DNA of 64,000 nt from Pristionchus mayeri. Its lineage: Eukaryota; Nematoda; Chromadorea; Rhabditida; Neodiplogasteridae. Within the stretch, counting starts at the first letter, position 1; every line of letters begins with the position of its first letter. Below the pieces are notes generated by a model. The model saw only the letters and a list, made by a program, of their open reading frames with translations, was not told the origin of the DNA and ran no database searches. Location of the stretch: contig BTRK01000003.1 in NCBI GenBank assembly GCA_036245805.1, forward strand, positions 45,312,044 to 45,376,043. The letters are read 5' to 3'. A program made the translations under genes and the position numbers. Positions 1-13,700 of the stretch are shown here, one piece after another.

Positions 1-1723
1 GTGCCACGGTGTGATGACCCTCCCGTGGTCCCCCGCTAACCTCTAGCGCTCAATCACAAATATCTGCTTTCTAACTTCTCTCGAAAATCTGCGGAGATGA
101 GAGTCGATAGACAGGTAGAGACAGGGCAATTCTCTCACTCTTTCGCCGGTCAAAAAGGGCGAGAGAGTATGGGAATTGAGGAGAGCCAGACCAATTGTGA
201 GTACAAAATCGTTCCGGCGATCTTCAAAAGCGGAGCTTATCTTCCAGCTTTCGAAGCCCTATTCTACTACGACTATCGAAACACCCCGCGCGCCACGTGT
301 CCGAATCGAGAGACCAAAAGCTAGATGAGTCAGCCGGCAATAAAATCTGGGAAAATACACAGCATGACACATTGCGGCTTCAACCACCTTGTAAAACCCC
401 GCAGAATCGCCGCACTCACCCCGGTATGTCGAACGACTTCTGCACGCTGAAGCTCCCCATGTGCGGGTTTTGGAAGGAAGAGCTCCTCTCGATTACTGTA
501 ATTGGATTACTATAATTGTCATCATTGCATCATCCCTACCTTTGTTATTTACCCTTTCTCAAGTGCGCAAAATGGGGTCTAAAACCTCTGACGTCGCGCG
601 CTTTTTTCATCGTTTCTCAATTCATCGCCCAGTGTGTGTGTGCCATAGGTTCGCAAATATCGGTGGGAGAGTCTCTCTCCCTCTCCCTCCCTCCCTCTCC
701 TACTCAATCTCCCTTACTTCTCAGCCAATAATAAGCCCAACTCATCCTGAAACTCTACTATTCTCTCTCTGTCAATCTGTCAACCGGTTCCCATTCTCTT
801 CTCTCCTCTTCTACCCGTCCCATAATACAAATATTGCCTGCTCAGAATAGCTCAATCATTAGCCAAGTGGGTTTTCAGTCACATTACTCTTGCAAATATC
901 GCTCATACAACATTAGAGATTGGGAGCAAACGAAGTACACTAGAGTTTGCTAAGCATGACGATAGTTCTTCGGTGGCTAGCCAGCGCTCCAGTAAATCAA
1001 GTGAAACGGCATTTCTCAGGGACTAATGCGAGCTTTATAATTCCAGCAAAAAGAATATTCTTGCTAGGAAACAAAGAAGGTGACCGTACCTGTGAATGGC
1101 GGGTAGATCACTCCACCTCGGCCATCGATCGATGCGTCTTACTGTAGAATGCTCGCGGGGCTGGGATCTGCGAGGGGTGCAAGGGTGAAAACCTGGAGAC
1201 AGCACAGATACCACGCGCGCTACGATCGAAAGAGAGGGTGAAAGGTAGATGGAAGACAGAGATAATAAGCCGAAAGGAGGCAGGGATTGCTTAGTTTGGG
1301 GTTGACGAATGAACTACTCTGTCCATTGCGACCGACATCTCGCTGGTCAGAAAGAACCTCGAGGTAAACTGCCTGGACAATACCAGTACGGTTCGTTCAA
1401 ACCATCATTGTTCATATTGCAACCAATTTATCTTTAGATCAATAGTGTGTGTTCTTTAGCACAAGGGATTATGATACAGGGTGGTTACCGAGCAGAAATA
1501 CGGCTAAAATTGACAGTGATTTGCGATAATAATCTTACAAGTTTAGTAGCAGACGACCAAGTATCATTGAGAACACGAGAGTAAATGTGACGCGTATCGA
1601 TCGAAAGATCAAAGATCAAGGATCAAAAACGAATAATCATGGATGAAACAACACAAACGAAATACGAATAGCTACTAGCAATACACCGCTAAACATTAAT
1701 AAATAGATCAACTTTCTAGCAAT
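1..1723. other. Non-coding flank downstream of the BRC/OB gene
   Basis: No exon chain was supported on either strand. The stretch holds a CT/GA-rich inverted segment near 94-190 of the family also seen at 44.0 and 56.4 kb, a TC-rich tract at 665-700, and one GATCAAAGATCA motif near 1610. An isolated minus-strand acceptor/donor pair around 1093-1145 is not linked to any protein family. Confidence 0.4.
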
Positions 1724-4700
1724 TTAGACTCGCTCAATATGAGATATCTTCTCATCTAATTTCTTGCCAATCAGCGTCTGATACGCAGAGTACGGTACAG
1801 GCAGCACCTCGACGATCGATAGACCCGCAGGCGTACTGTAATCAGATATGAGTACGGTAATCTACGGGAGGTCATCTGTGTAAATTAAACAATTTTTTGT
1901 TCTAAAAACGGAGACATCGTTTCAATTGTAATTCGTCTCTAGTGCAATCGGATCATTCACTACTGCAACTCGTAATAGCCAGGCAGTGTCTCAAACGATT
2001 CCAATCCGCAGTTACTCACTCCCTTCACATACTCTCTTATGCCCTGCATCAACGACAAGAGAAATATGTGAAAGGTGGGCTCGAAGCGCTTTTCAAGGTG
2101 GGGAGAGCCCGGCATCGGTTACACCATACCCTACCGTACCTCTCGTCTTTCCTCATCTTGAATACTCGAGACTTGTAGAGCACTCCTCTGCACACGCTGC
2201 GCCACTCGTCGCGATTCCATCTGCGCTGGAGTACGGTATTAATAAATCAGTTCGCGATTGTTTTTAATAAATCAGTCTGCGATTGTAGATCGCGGCCATA
2301 TTCTTCCCTTGGTTACTACTCTCACAATTGTATATTTTACGAATTCAGAACAAGCCATATACTAAACCAAGATTAAAGTGCGATCTCATCATTCAGTGGT
2401 GTAACAAGGAGCAGCCAAGCATCAAATAATAATATTGTGTAGTGATTGGGATAAGCCTGGATCAAATTGAGGTACACGCCTAATCGAATATTATCATTCG
2501 CTTGTGAAACTCATTGCTTACTGCCGCGTGACTGAAGTAATCACCCTCAATATTCTGTAAGTTCACGATCGTCTACCGCATTCCTACCGCCCTTTAAGAA
2601 AATACAAACAATTTTATTTGCTCAAGTCATAGATCGAAAAGTATGTAGATATCGACATGCCAAAAAACGTACCCTCCATTAGCAAACACATCGAACTTTC
2701 CCCATCACATTATCGATCCCATGGAATGAATAAATAAAAACGTGGTCCCGTTCTGGGAAAACGTGCCGCAGCTGAGAAAAACCTACCGCAGTCTCAAAAT
2801 CCGATTTTCACGTTATGATTCGCGGGCAGGTTTATTTTAGCGATGAGCGATGAGCACAAATTAAAAAGTGATACACCGTTGGATAGAGGACATCGAGAAT
2901 AATCAGAATCATCATAAAGCGGCACGTTTTTCTCAAAAACAAAATTCTTAAAAATTTTAAACTATTTGTGCAGCATGACTTTTCGATCTCTGGCTCAAGT
3001 TCTAATATTTTTACTAATTACTACAATAAGTCAAAGTATTCATTTGTGAATTTACTTAATTTTAGTCATAAAGTGCTGGACCGATTATAAACAAAAGCTT
3101 GTCATATATGATCATTCACAAGCGCAGCTCAGATCAGCCAGGTGCCTTAGCACTCGAATCTCGCCAGCACTTGAGCCTACCCCGCTCCTACAGTATCCCT
3201 ACTCAATCGCCTACCGTACCCCCGTATTCACTACCGTACTCCTCACCTGAGCATGCCCAGGGCTTCCTTCGTCTCGACGCCCACGAGCGTCTCGGCCACG
3301 ATTCCTCTGGCTGTCGCCCGCAGCAGCCCCGTGCCGTCCGAGATCTCCACCTGAACAGGGCGGTATAGAGAGTATGACACTAGGTCGTATGAGAAGTATG
3401 ACGTCATGCAGCCTTAGATATATCAAAGGCGGCATGACGCCATAGTTCTCGTTCGACCTAGTGAAAGGTCACAAGTCCTGACGGCTATGGCGATCTACGA
3501 TCAACTTGCAATACGAATACCATTTTTTGCTCGAAATATGCGATTTTTTAAGGGCACATACCAGTGTTTAACGAAAACCCAACAGGACAAATGCGCATTA
3601 CTGACTCGAGGAAGCCTATCTATGCGAGGATGGCTAGAATGCTTCAGACTACACTTGACAACAAAGTAAGGTTAACCTTGTTTGAAAGCAAAGTATTTTT
3701 AATTCTATGTTGGAATCATACATTTTCTTTAACCTCGGCGAAACAATATAAGTGTCTACCATTCCCTGGGATGGCAATATAAGTGGCTACCAATAAGGTG
3801 ATTTGTTATCTGCACACTACGGCGCATCTTTTGAGCCTACTCCCGAGTCTCTAGGCCAAAGTTGAAAAAATGCCAAAAATTACTGTATTTGCATATAAGT
3901 GGCTCCCGTTCACTAGGATGACAATGTAAGTGGCTACCAATAAGGTGACTTGTTATCCGCGCCCCACAGCGCATCTTTTGAGCCTACTCCTAGATCGGGC
4001 GGACTAAATTATGTTAAAGTGGGTACCCTCGGAGTCCGAGGGTATGAAAATGTATGGTTGGAATTCGCAATAATAAAAAAAACATTGTGATGTTTAATTG
4101 TGATGAGCCATCTATGCTACCCATAACAGCCTAAACACCGTGTCCATAGGGTTATTTTTTCTGAAACGTCCTACGATCGATCGGATTACCATCATAGTCC
4201 ATATTTATGATTCAAACGAGGAACTCGGAACAACCAGGAATCAAAATGAAAACAAAAGTGGTTGGAATTTCACACTCCTCATAAACAATATTAACATTAA
4301 GTCTACCTAGAGTTGGAGAAAAATCGAAAGCAAACTAAAACCGAGGGCTTTTCATCAATGGCTGCAACTTGGAATTCATGTGATCGTTTTTGAGAGTGAT
4401 TGATTGTTATGGATCGAGCGCTCGATGAATTGGGAGTTGTGCGAAACACTTGCCGATCAGTCGCTTCGGATACTCGAATCAGCCAGGTAACATATCACAG
4501 CGACGTGACTACCAAAACGCCGAGTGGCCGCCTCAGACGATATTCGTAGCTTGATAAATTTTCTAATTCATTCACGTGCTCTCGCACCGGCAAGACTAAT
4601 ATAGAGAGCACGTATATCCAAAAGAATCAAACGGGAACTAGTCAGCCATCCCGAATCCAGCTGCAGTCGCGTCTGCCCACAAGAAGGATTTCTTTCTGAT

Positions 4701-7700
4701 TTTACGCCTCTGGTTTACTACGCTCTGGTCTTGCACTGTTCAGGTTGCACGCGTTCTCCCTATCTCGAGCAGTTGATAGCGTAGTGATTATCTTGACCGC
4801 ACGAATGGCGAGAGACTATGAGTAATTAAAGCAGTGTTAACAATCACCGCAAATATCGGCTCGCTGTCGAAGATTCTGCTGGAACGTATACAAGGTTTTC
4901 CGATTCTGCGGTGATTTTTTACATTGCGCAAGCGAGAGCGGTCTGTATTTCGAAAAACACCCCCAACTCACATCCAGCTGCAGCCGCGCCACGAGCCCCG
5001 CCTTGCCCGCGCAGTTGCACGGCGTAGTGTCCTGCGAATTGGTGCAGATTTGATCTTTGATCTTTCCATTCTTAGCTATTTTAATTTTGATCGTTGACCT
5101 GTCAACAAATAAAAAATATTTGAAAAACCATAACCATAAAAATATTTTCTCATTTTGCTGATAAAATATTGCATCCACTATTGGTGGGCGCTAATGATCC
5201 ATACAAACGTTCAGTAGAGGTACTTTGGAGAGCAGGGATATGTAGGCCTAGCATTGCACCAGCTAGCCTAGTCGTACCTCGACGATCAACTCGCTTGACG
5301 TGGCTGAACCTTTTTTTGTTCAAAACCATACCCGCAATGGCGTACCCTACTGATATTTTTGGGCAACCAAAGATCAAATATCGAACATAATTTTTGTCAG
5401 TCTTTTACGTTCAGCATTATCGGTAATGAATGTTCGCATAGCCTTGCTCTAATAAAGATCAAAGATCAGATTCTCTGCCAGCTCACCTTGAGTATTCGTC
5501 CCCCGCACTCAGCGCACTCCTCGATGGTCATCGGCGCACCCACGTCCACGTTCGAGACCATCGCCTTCGTCACGAGATCTGCAAAAGATCAAAGATCAAT
5601 CGATATTTCGTAGAACAAATGTCTCCACCATCAAGTATGAAAAGGGAATTATAATTGTATTTCATGGTTGCGGACAACGCTCCGACTATTGTCGAGACAA
5701 ACTAGCCAGCATGTATTAGGATGAGCTGAAACTCTATTTCAGAGTGCAACACCCTGCAAATGTCAAGCTTTGAATTTTTAGATGTTTTTTAAGAGACAAA
5801 AAATACCAGAAAATTATGCAAAGCATTTTAAAGGAGGAGCAAAGGCAAAATTCTATTTTGAGCTTTCATATGCACGGCCTAGATATCCCCAACGATAAAA
5901 AGCTCCGAAATTTTCACATTGATATCTCCATTTAGAACAAAGCTACAGGTACTTGGCGGGGAGCCAAATCAGGGACAGCTCAGGCAACGAGCGAGACAGC
6001 ACGCGACTTGAAGAGAGTTCTCCACTAATTGAAACATATTCCAACCGGGCGCGCGTTTGCCTTTACTCCTCCTTTAATATCAAAAGAAACAAAGCATCCC
6101 TCTCTATCACTTTCAAATGCAAATAGACGCAATTTCAAAAATAAATTAAAATATCTCCCACCCTTCCCTCCTTTCCAAAAACGAAAAAAAACTAAAAGGC
6201 ATCATTTTTAAATAATTAAATTCAAAACTATCACGCACCTCCCGTCTCTCCTCCCTCCATCTTCTCTGTGATACTCACTTTCCTACAGTTTCCTATATGA
6301 CACGTTCCTACATTCCAACAAAGGTAATAAAAAACAAATTGAATAGTTTTAATATGAAATTTTTAAAAACTACCACCCACCTCCCTTCTCTCCCTCCGCC
6401 ATCTTCTCTCTGATGCTCGCGCACGATCGTACCTTGGCGCCGCTGCCGCCCGCAGCCACCCACTGCCCGCTGCGCGCCCACCGACCCAGCGCCGCCACAC
6501 GACCTGCAACGAGACATATAGTTACTGTATGCCATTAGTGGTACTGTATGCAAAATACCACAGAAGGCAAGGGCCATAACACGAGCTGCAGTAGGTGTAT
6601 CGGGTTACTGTAGGCCCGTTGGAGGGGTGGGGTTCTGTAGCCTACCAAGAAACTACTGTAGGATTCTGAGGGTACTGTCAGTGCAAATATACTAGCGCGG
6701 AATGAGCATAATTTTAACAAGAATGCAACCCGAATTATTCTACAAAGCACAAGGAGTCAAAGTGCAGCATGATAACCTGAAAGATCAAAGATCACTCTCA
6801 CTCACCGTCCTCCGTCTGCGGATTGAGCAGCAGCTTCGTCCTGCCGCGCACGGCGCTCACCCGCAGCACGCCCGTGCCTGCAAAGATCAAAGATCATTTT
6901 CAGACAACAGATCTCACACGATCGATACACACTTAGGCTTACTTTGTATTAACGTAGCGCGATATGGGATGATTCATCTATATCAAAGCCGAGCCAAATC
7001 GCACCAGTCATTCTCACGTTACGATCGTGTGGTAAATCATCAAGGAAACATTTGGCTGCAGTATTGAAGAGATTCTATTGAAAAAATAGGAAAAAAAGAA
7101 TAGTTGTAAAGAATCAATATACATCTACTTCCGATACAAGCTACCCGACACTCTCGTGTCACGATATCCTCATAACTTGCGAAAACATCACCCTGGTTAA
7201 TGAGAGCTCAGCTCCGAACATAAAGCAATGTCAAATTAGTTACTAAAGGTGGTTAGAGGGGGGTATGACAGAAGCGCAACTCAGCACAACTTGCTTAATC
7301 GACGTCCTAACAACTTGGGAGTGCTGTACCCAATCAATATTACAGTACCACCATCAACTACCGTAATCAGTTCCTTGGGTCAGATTCAGTTCCGTGGGTG
7401 ATATATTTTTCTAAAAAACCCAATGGATCTCAAAATGTGTCTACCATAGACTGCGATACGCTAGAGTGCTTTCTAATTATTTTGAGATCCTTTTGGGAAT
7501 TTTGGAAAAATATATGACCCACGGAACTGAATCTGACCCAAAGAACTGATTACGGTAGGTGATGGAGGTACTGTAGTATTGATTGTATACGGTATTCCCA
7601 AGTTGTTAGGACGTAGACTGAACGAGTTGTGCTGAGTTGCGCTTCTGTCATACCCCCGGTTAGAGAACAATGATTAGCAGTGCTAATTTAGCACTGGTAA

Positions 7701-10700
7701 AACTTTCACGTAGCCCATCACTTCGTGGTTCTACTAGTAGCACAAAATGCCATATAAGAGAGACTTTTTGACTCAGTGAACATATTTGTGAAGACCCTTG
7801 GCATTAGCCCAAAAATCGAATACCACCTACATGTGCCCACACGTAGTACTCGGTTAGTGTAGCGCAGTGGTGGCATATTTATTGATCTAGGTCAAGCGCT
7901 GAGAAATTCACCAAACTTTCTCTGAAGGATTACGGTATTCATTTTTTTCTCTTTCGCTATCGCTTAGAACGGCGCATATTTAGAAAGACTCGCCGTACTC
8001 TGCTCATTATCTGACCCAAGTTTCATCTCAATTGGATTGAAATCCATCGACGGCAAAAAATTAAAATGTGAATTTAAATTTTAGCTCGTTCAGATGGGTG
8101 GGTAGATACGTTTTTTATTCCTTTGGTTTGTACTGCGGGCTGATAGCTATCTATTAAAAATTTTCAAGAAAAATAAAAAATACACTTTTTGAGAAAATGG
8201 CAAAAATGTAGAAAAAAGTCAGTTCATGATACGGTCAGTGGCCTACCGTACCCCAATCGAATGGGAAGAAAATCGTTCTAGAATTGTTCTACACGCAGTA
8301 CTCGACGAGGGTAATCTACCACCACCAGTAAAATTTCGATACGCATCTGCGCGCTCCAGCGCGTGAATGATGAATATTATCGAAAAATACGGTAGGTTTT
8401 TAGCATCAGCGTTCTCGCGCGCGCGGATGGCTATCGAAATTCCATTGATGCTGCAGGTATTCACACATCGAGTACTGCTTGTAGAATACCTCAGAACAAT
8501 TTTCCTCGGGTTCGCTTGGGGTACGGTAGGCCAGTGGCATGATCATGAACTGACTTTTTTCTACATTTTTGCCCTTTTCTCAAAAAGTGTATTTTTTATT
8601 TTTCTTGAAAATTTTTAGTAGATAGCTCTCAGCCCGCAGTACAAACGAAAGGAATAAAAAACGTATCTACCCACCCATCTGAACAAGCTAAATTTTAAAT
8701 TAAAAATTTGATTTTTTACAGGCGATGAATTTGCATCCTTAGAGATGAAACTTGGGTAAGATAATGAGCAGGCTACGGCGCGTCTTTCTAGATATGCGCC
8801 GTTCCAATCGAGAGCTAAAGAGAGAAAAATGAATACCGTAATCCTTCAGAGAAGGTTCGGTGAATTTCTCAGCGCTTGACCTAGATCACTAAATATGCCA
8901 CCGATGTGCAACACTCACCGAGTACTACATGTGGGCAAATTTTGGAGGAATTCGATTTTTGACCTAATGCCAAGCATATGTTTACCGACTGAAAAAGTCT
9001 CTCATAAGTAGTGGTAATGGTTATTGCAAATAGTATAAGACAAGAATGATTGCGAAATAGCAGAGATTAGAAATAAAATAAGAGAAGCATGATTGCAATT
9101 TCTCGCTTTGCTCACCCGTCACTTTCGTGAAGCACCACCATCGGAAAGCACTACAATCGTTCCTTATTTGATGCTACGCTCTTGTATATGGAAAAAACCT
9201 AATCAAATGTCGTCAAAGGACGGTAACCCTGAACCGTTAATCCTCGCACTATGCTGGCTAGCCACTCTCGCGTTACACTAGCATGATGAGTAGATGTCGT
9301 AACGTATCGAATTGAGTCAATCACTGTCGGTACGAAAAGAAATATTTGAAAACTAAAAATGATCACTGAATTCGACCCCTCATTCTTGCGTTGCGCCTTA
9401 ATGGTATATCTAGTTATTATTGCATGACAATGAACCGTTGTAGACTATATTGCAAAAACTGTAAAGGAAAGATGTGCAACTGACACTCCATTCTAGCGTT
9501 GCACTAACATCACAAAAGATCTCGCAAGTAATAGAATTGTTCCTGCCTCGGCTGATGTTGAAAAAACAAAATCAATAATCTCAAGATGGTAGAATTGGAC
9601 CCGTCACTCTCGCGTTATGCCTACATTTAATAACTGAGTCCTAACCCGCGAGGATGATCCTCTCCCGATGTACATGACAGAACAATAAAACATTCAAACG
9701 AACGAGAATCAAACGAGAATCTTCTCTAGACCTGATCAACCGTCACTCTCGAGTAATGCTACTTACGTATAAAATCTCTGCAACTTTTCGCTAGGCTGGT
9801 ACTCCCCAGATGAGTAAAACAACAAAAACAATTTCGCAAGGACTGTAAACCTGCACCGGAAAAATCAGCGCTCACGTTTCACTGGACCGCCGTTTTTGCG
9901 TTGCACTACCATCACAAAAGATCTCGCAAGTACTAGAATTGATGAACCTCTAGTACCTCGGCTAGAACCTCGGCAAAAGTTGAGAAAACAAAATCAATAA
10001 TTTCAAGATTATAGAATTTGACCCGTCACTCTCGTGTTATGCCTACATCTCATAACTGATTCTCAACCCCGAGAATGATCCTCGACCGATGTACATTATA
10101 AAACAATAAAACATTCCAAGAACCAATCAAGAATCTCCTCTCGCCCTGTTCACCAGTCACTCTCGCGCATCATTGTCATGTCAACTGGCTCGCACAGCTG
10201 CGGGAACCAATATTGTGATGCCAATAAGAGATAAAATCTTTCGAACTTAAAAAAGCGCACCATTGACCAGCCTGGCAGATGCGCGATACACCAGCAGCAG
10301 ATCGCCCGGCTTCAGCTGGAAATAGCAATTATATTGTCATTGAGGGCCGTATAAAAATCACCAACAATTTTGAAAATTTTGAAAAAATCCAGATCTTACT
10401 TGAATAACAGACTAGTGAACGCCCCATTTCACCCAACACTTAGGCCCGGTATTATTTGGCCCAAAATTCTACAGCTATGCCCTACTCCACGAACACTTCT
10501 CAAATCCTCATCTACACCCGAGCAACGCTCATGTTTAGTCCGTCTATTCACTTCCACCTTGTCCCAAACCACACAGCCCAGACCCCCGCACTCACCTCCA
10601 CCTTGTGGTACTCGTGGGGCAGGGTGAGGGTGAGGGAGGCGCGCGTGTCCACCAGGGTCACCTCCATCGAAGGCGGGAATTCGGGCGAGGAGGGGGAGGC

Positions 10701-13700
10701 GGTGGTGGTGGAAGAGGGAGAGGGAGTGGCGGCGGAGGTGGTGGAGACAGCGGGAGAACGAGTGGGGGCACGCACTGAGACGGCCCGCACGATGCCGGCC
10801 AAGTCTGGAATAGAGAGATATGACCATTTGAATTAGGGGAGAAAAAATCATTTTTGATAGCAATTGTTCAGAGTATTGACAATTACACTACTGATACTGA
10901 TTATACGAAATCGTGGAACCGAAACCTCGAGAGAGAATTACAAGGCTGATAATTATTTTAACCGAAGTACTTGATTGTTAACTATAGGGAGAAACCACAC
11001 GGATGATTAGATGATGCAGTGAAACCAAGACCTGAATGCAACTAAAACTGAGCCGACCCAGTATAGGAAAAACTTCCGAAAGGAACCAAATCCTATGTAC
11101 GGTCAGATGAAGCGGTGGACCCCGCAATTAATTGCAAGTGAAGCTTCAACTGAATTGACCTAGTGCTATGGTTCGAAGAACGTCAAGTAGGTCAAAAAAT
11201 AAATAAAACGGAGATCTCGAGCACTGCCTTGACTTCTCAATATTCCACGCTCTCTCGCTGACTAGATCATTTGTTATTATCGTGATATGATCGTGACAAC
11301 TCCATTTAAATGAAAGAATGAATCGGCATAAGGCAATCAGTGAAGTTGTATTTTAGTCAATCAAAAGGCCCGCTATGATTGCTAAGAGAAACCAGGTGAT
11401 AGTAAGATGAAGCAGTGAAACCAGGATCTAACAGCAGCTAAAACTGTAAAAGACCAACTGACTTCACTCTTCGGGTGGACGATACTCGCTTACTGGCTCG
11501 ATATCTTCTTATGATTATATCATGTTACTCACTCACTCTTACATGCGTTTCAGGAAGATCATATGTTAATTTGGTAACCTATTTCTGATTGAATATATTT
11601 ATTTTTAACCTAAACTTATTAACTACTATCGAACGCCTCACCGTGAATTGCCCAAGGTGAAGCGACGAAACTAAAATCGCGCAAAACTTGAAGAAGAAAA
11701 ATTGAAACTATTTTTATTTTTTTCAAAAGCACGCTCGTTCTGAATTGTCGAAAGAAACTCCATATATGTCTAGGTGAAACGGTGAGACCCATATCTAAAC
11801 AGGAACTATGACCAACCAACAAAATAATTTCACGCTCCTTTCTCACTGTAGCGGATTTCATCCACTACCGCAATATAAATCAATAATCAATCACTTTAAT
11901 AATTTATTTCATAAAATAAATCCACTTCTCGATCAGTTGAGTCACCGTCATACGGTATCACACTGGTCCGCGTTCCATTTGAAAGCCCGCGTCTCGGCGT
12001 TCGCTACCGTAATGTACTGCTTCCATGAGCATCATTCAAAGTGGTGAAATGTCTTTTCGCGATGACTTTTCCTTTGCTTTTTCCCTACTTCAGTTCGACT
12101 TCAGCTTTCTTACTGAGCACACGCTCTGTTTTTTCGCTCCTATTATTGGACTCAGCCTTCTACCTCACGGTTCCCTCGCTCACCGTTGAGGCCTTCCTGT
12201 TGGACTAGCTTTCCAACGCACCTTCTTGATTACGTTGTGTCGCTTAGCACACGTAATCATTTCATCACTGTTTAGTCTCTCTCCTACGAGACTTCACACC
12301 CACTTTCCCTTCCCTCACTGTCGACCAGCCTTCCTCTCGCTGTCGACCCTTTGCTCTCACTTGAGCTGATTCTTGTGACGAGCGCCCTCTAGCCTTCGGA
12401 GCCGAGTCTCCAAGGTCCACCACACTTTCCCCACCCATCTATTTTTTCTATTTTCCACCATTCCCCGTGTAGTGTAATTTAGTAATAAATCTTTATTTAT
12501 TTCGTCATCCCTCGCAATTGCACTACACACAGAGCCAGAGAATCGCCCGATTCTCTCGCATACTCACAGCACGCAACTAAGGCCGACATTATTCGATACA
12601 AAACCAGTCCTTAGTAATCTAGGCCCTAAACAACCGTAGGCTACAAAGGAAATGCTTAACCTAAGGTTCTAAAGCACTCACCAATCTCGCCCTCCTTGCT
12701 CACGTCACTCAGCGGGGTGAGACTCGACCGATGGCGCTGCCTCGCGTGGGCAGAGGGCGGGCAGGGCACCTCGGTGACCTGGAAAATAAAGGGTTCATTC
12801 GTCAAAGTGTATAGGCAAAGGTACAACTCGTCTTCGAAGCCGGTCTCGCTAGGCAAGTGCAATATTGAGCGGAGTCAGCCGGGAGTGCACAGTGAGTTCA
12901 TAAAATTTGCCCATTTTCCTTCCCTTGAACACGATTTCTTGTTGTGGAGAAGGGATTTTGCTATTAGTATATACGACTACCGGAGTACCGACTACCAGGG
13001 TTGCAATGCACCAGTTCTACTATCAAATGGTTTCAGAAACGCTCAAAATTTAGCATTCCTAAATAAATAACTAACTGGGTGTATGCTTTGGAATTACCTC
13101 ATTCTAATAGAAATGCAATATCAATCTATAAATCGATATTGGATAGATACCTGTGTTTTCTCATCGAAGAAGAGCACGAGTCCTCGCGGGTTGTCGAGTG
13201 CCGGCCGTCGCATGATCAGACGAGATGAGAGGATGTCGTACACCTGAAAGAGGGGAGACTAATTAAGAGAGTAATTAAGGAGAATAATTACTAATTAATG
13301 CTGTTCGTATCAACGCTCTAACTGAACAATGATGATGGAAAGTTTCCATTGGAAACAGATCAAATAGTTAGGAAGAGGGATTTTTGAATAATTATTAGGT
13401 TGTTGCGAAAGTCTTGCTCGGCGTTTAATCTTTCCGATTTTTCTCCCTTCTGAACTCAAGTGCCTGATATCTCAGAATTGTTGAAGAGGGTGAACCGTTG
13501 TTTCACGAGCATAATTGATTTCAATCGTGATACATGCCATGAAATTTGAGATTTCATAAATTAGCAAAAAATTTGCGAAATTTTTCAACAAAATTTGGCG
13601 TGAATTCTGACCTGTCAGATACAAGAGATCGAAGTCCAAATAATATCCATACATATTTTGGAAGAGCATAGTGTGCTCGATAACACCAGCACAAAAGACC

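Noticed and set aside
461..850. 129-residue plus-strand open frame
   Set aside because: Ser/Pro/Leu-rich translation of a CT-rich tract with no splice or homology support.
1093..1145. Isolated minus-strand exon candidate
   Set aside because: It has an acceptor and a donor but no recognisable protein and no partner exon in the window.
7752..9010. CRISPR-like or virus-like interpretation of repeated blocks
   Set aside because: The repeats are inverted arms, not regularly spaced direct repeats, and the host is a nematode nuclear genome.
10429..10863. Long open frames on both strands around 10.4-10.9 kb
   Set aside because: Only the 10596-10804 exon in the minus-strand frame fits splice sites and the RPA-like second OB domain; the other frames are shadows of its GC-rich sequence.
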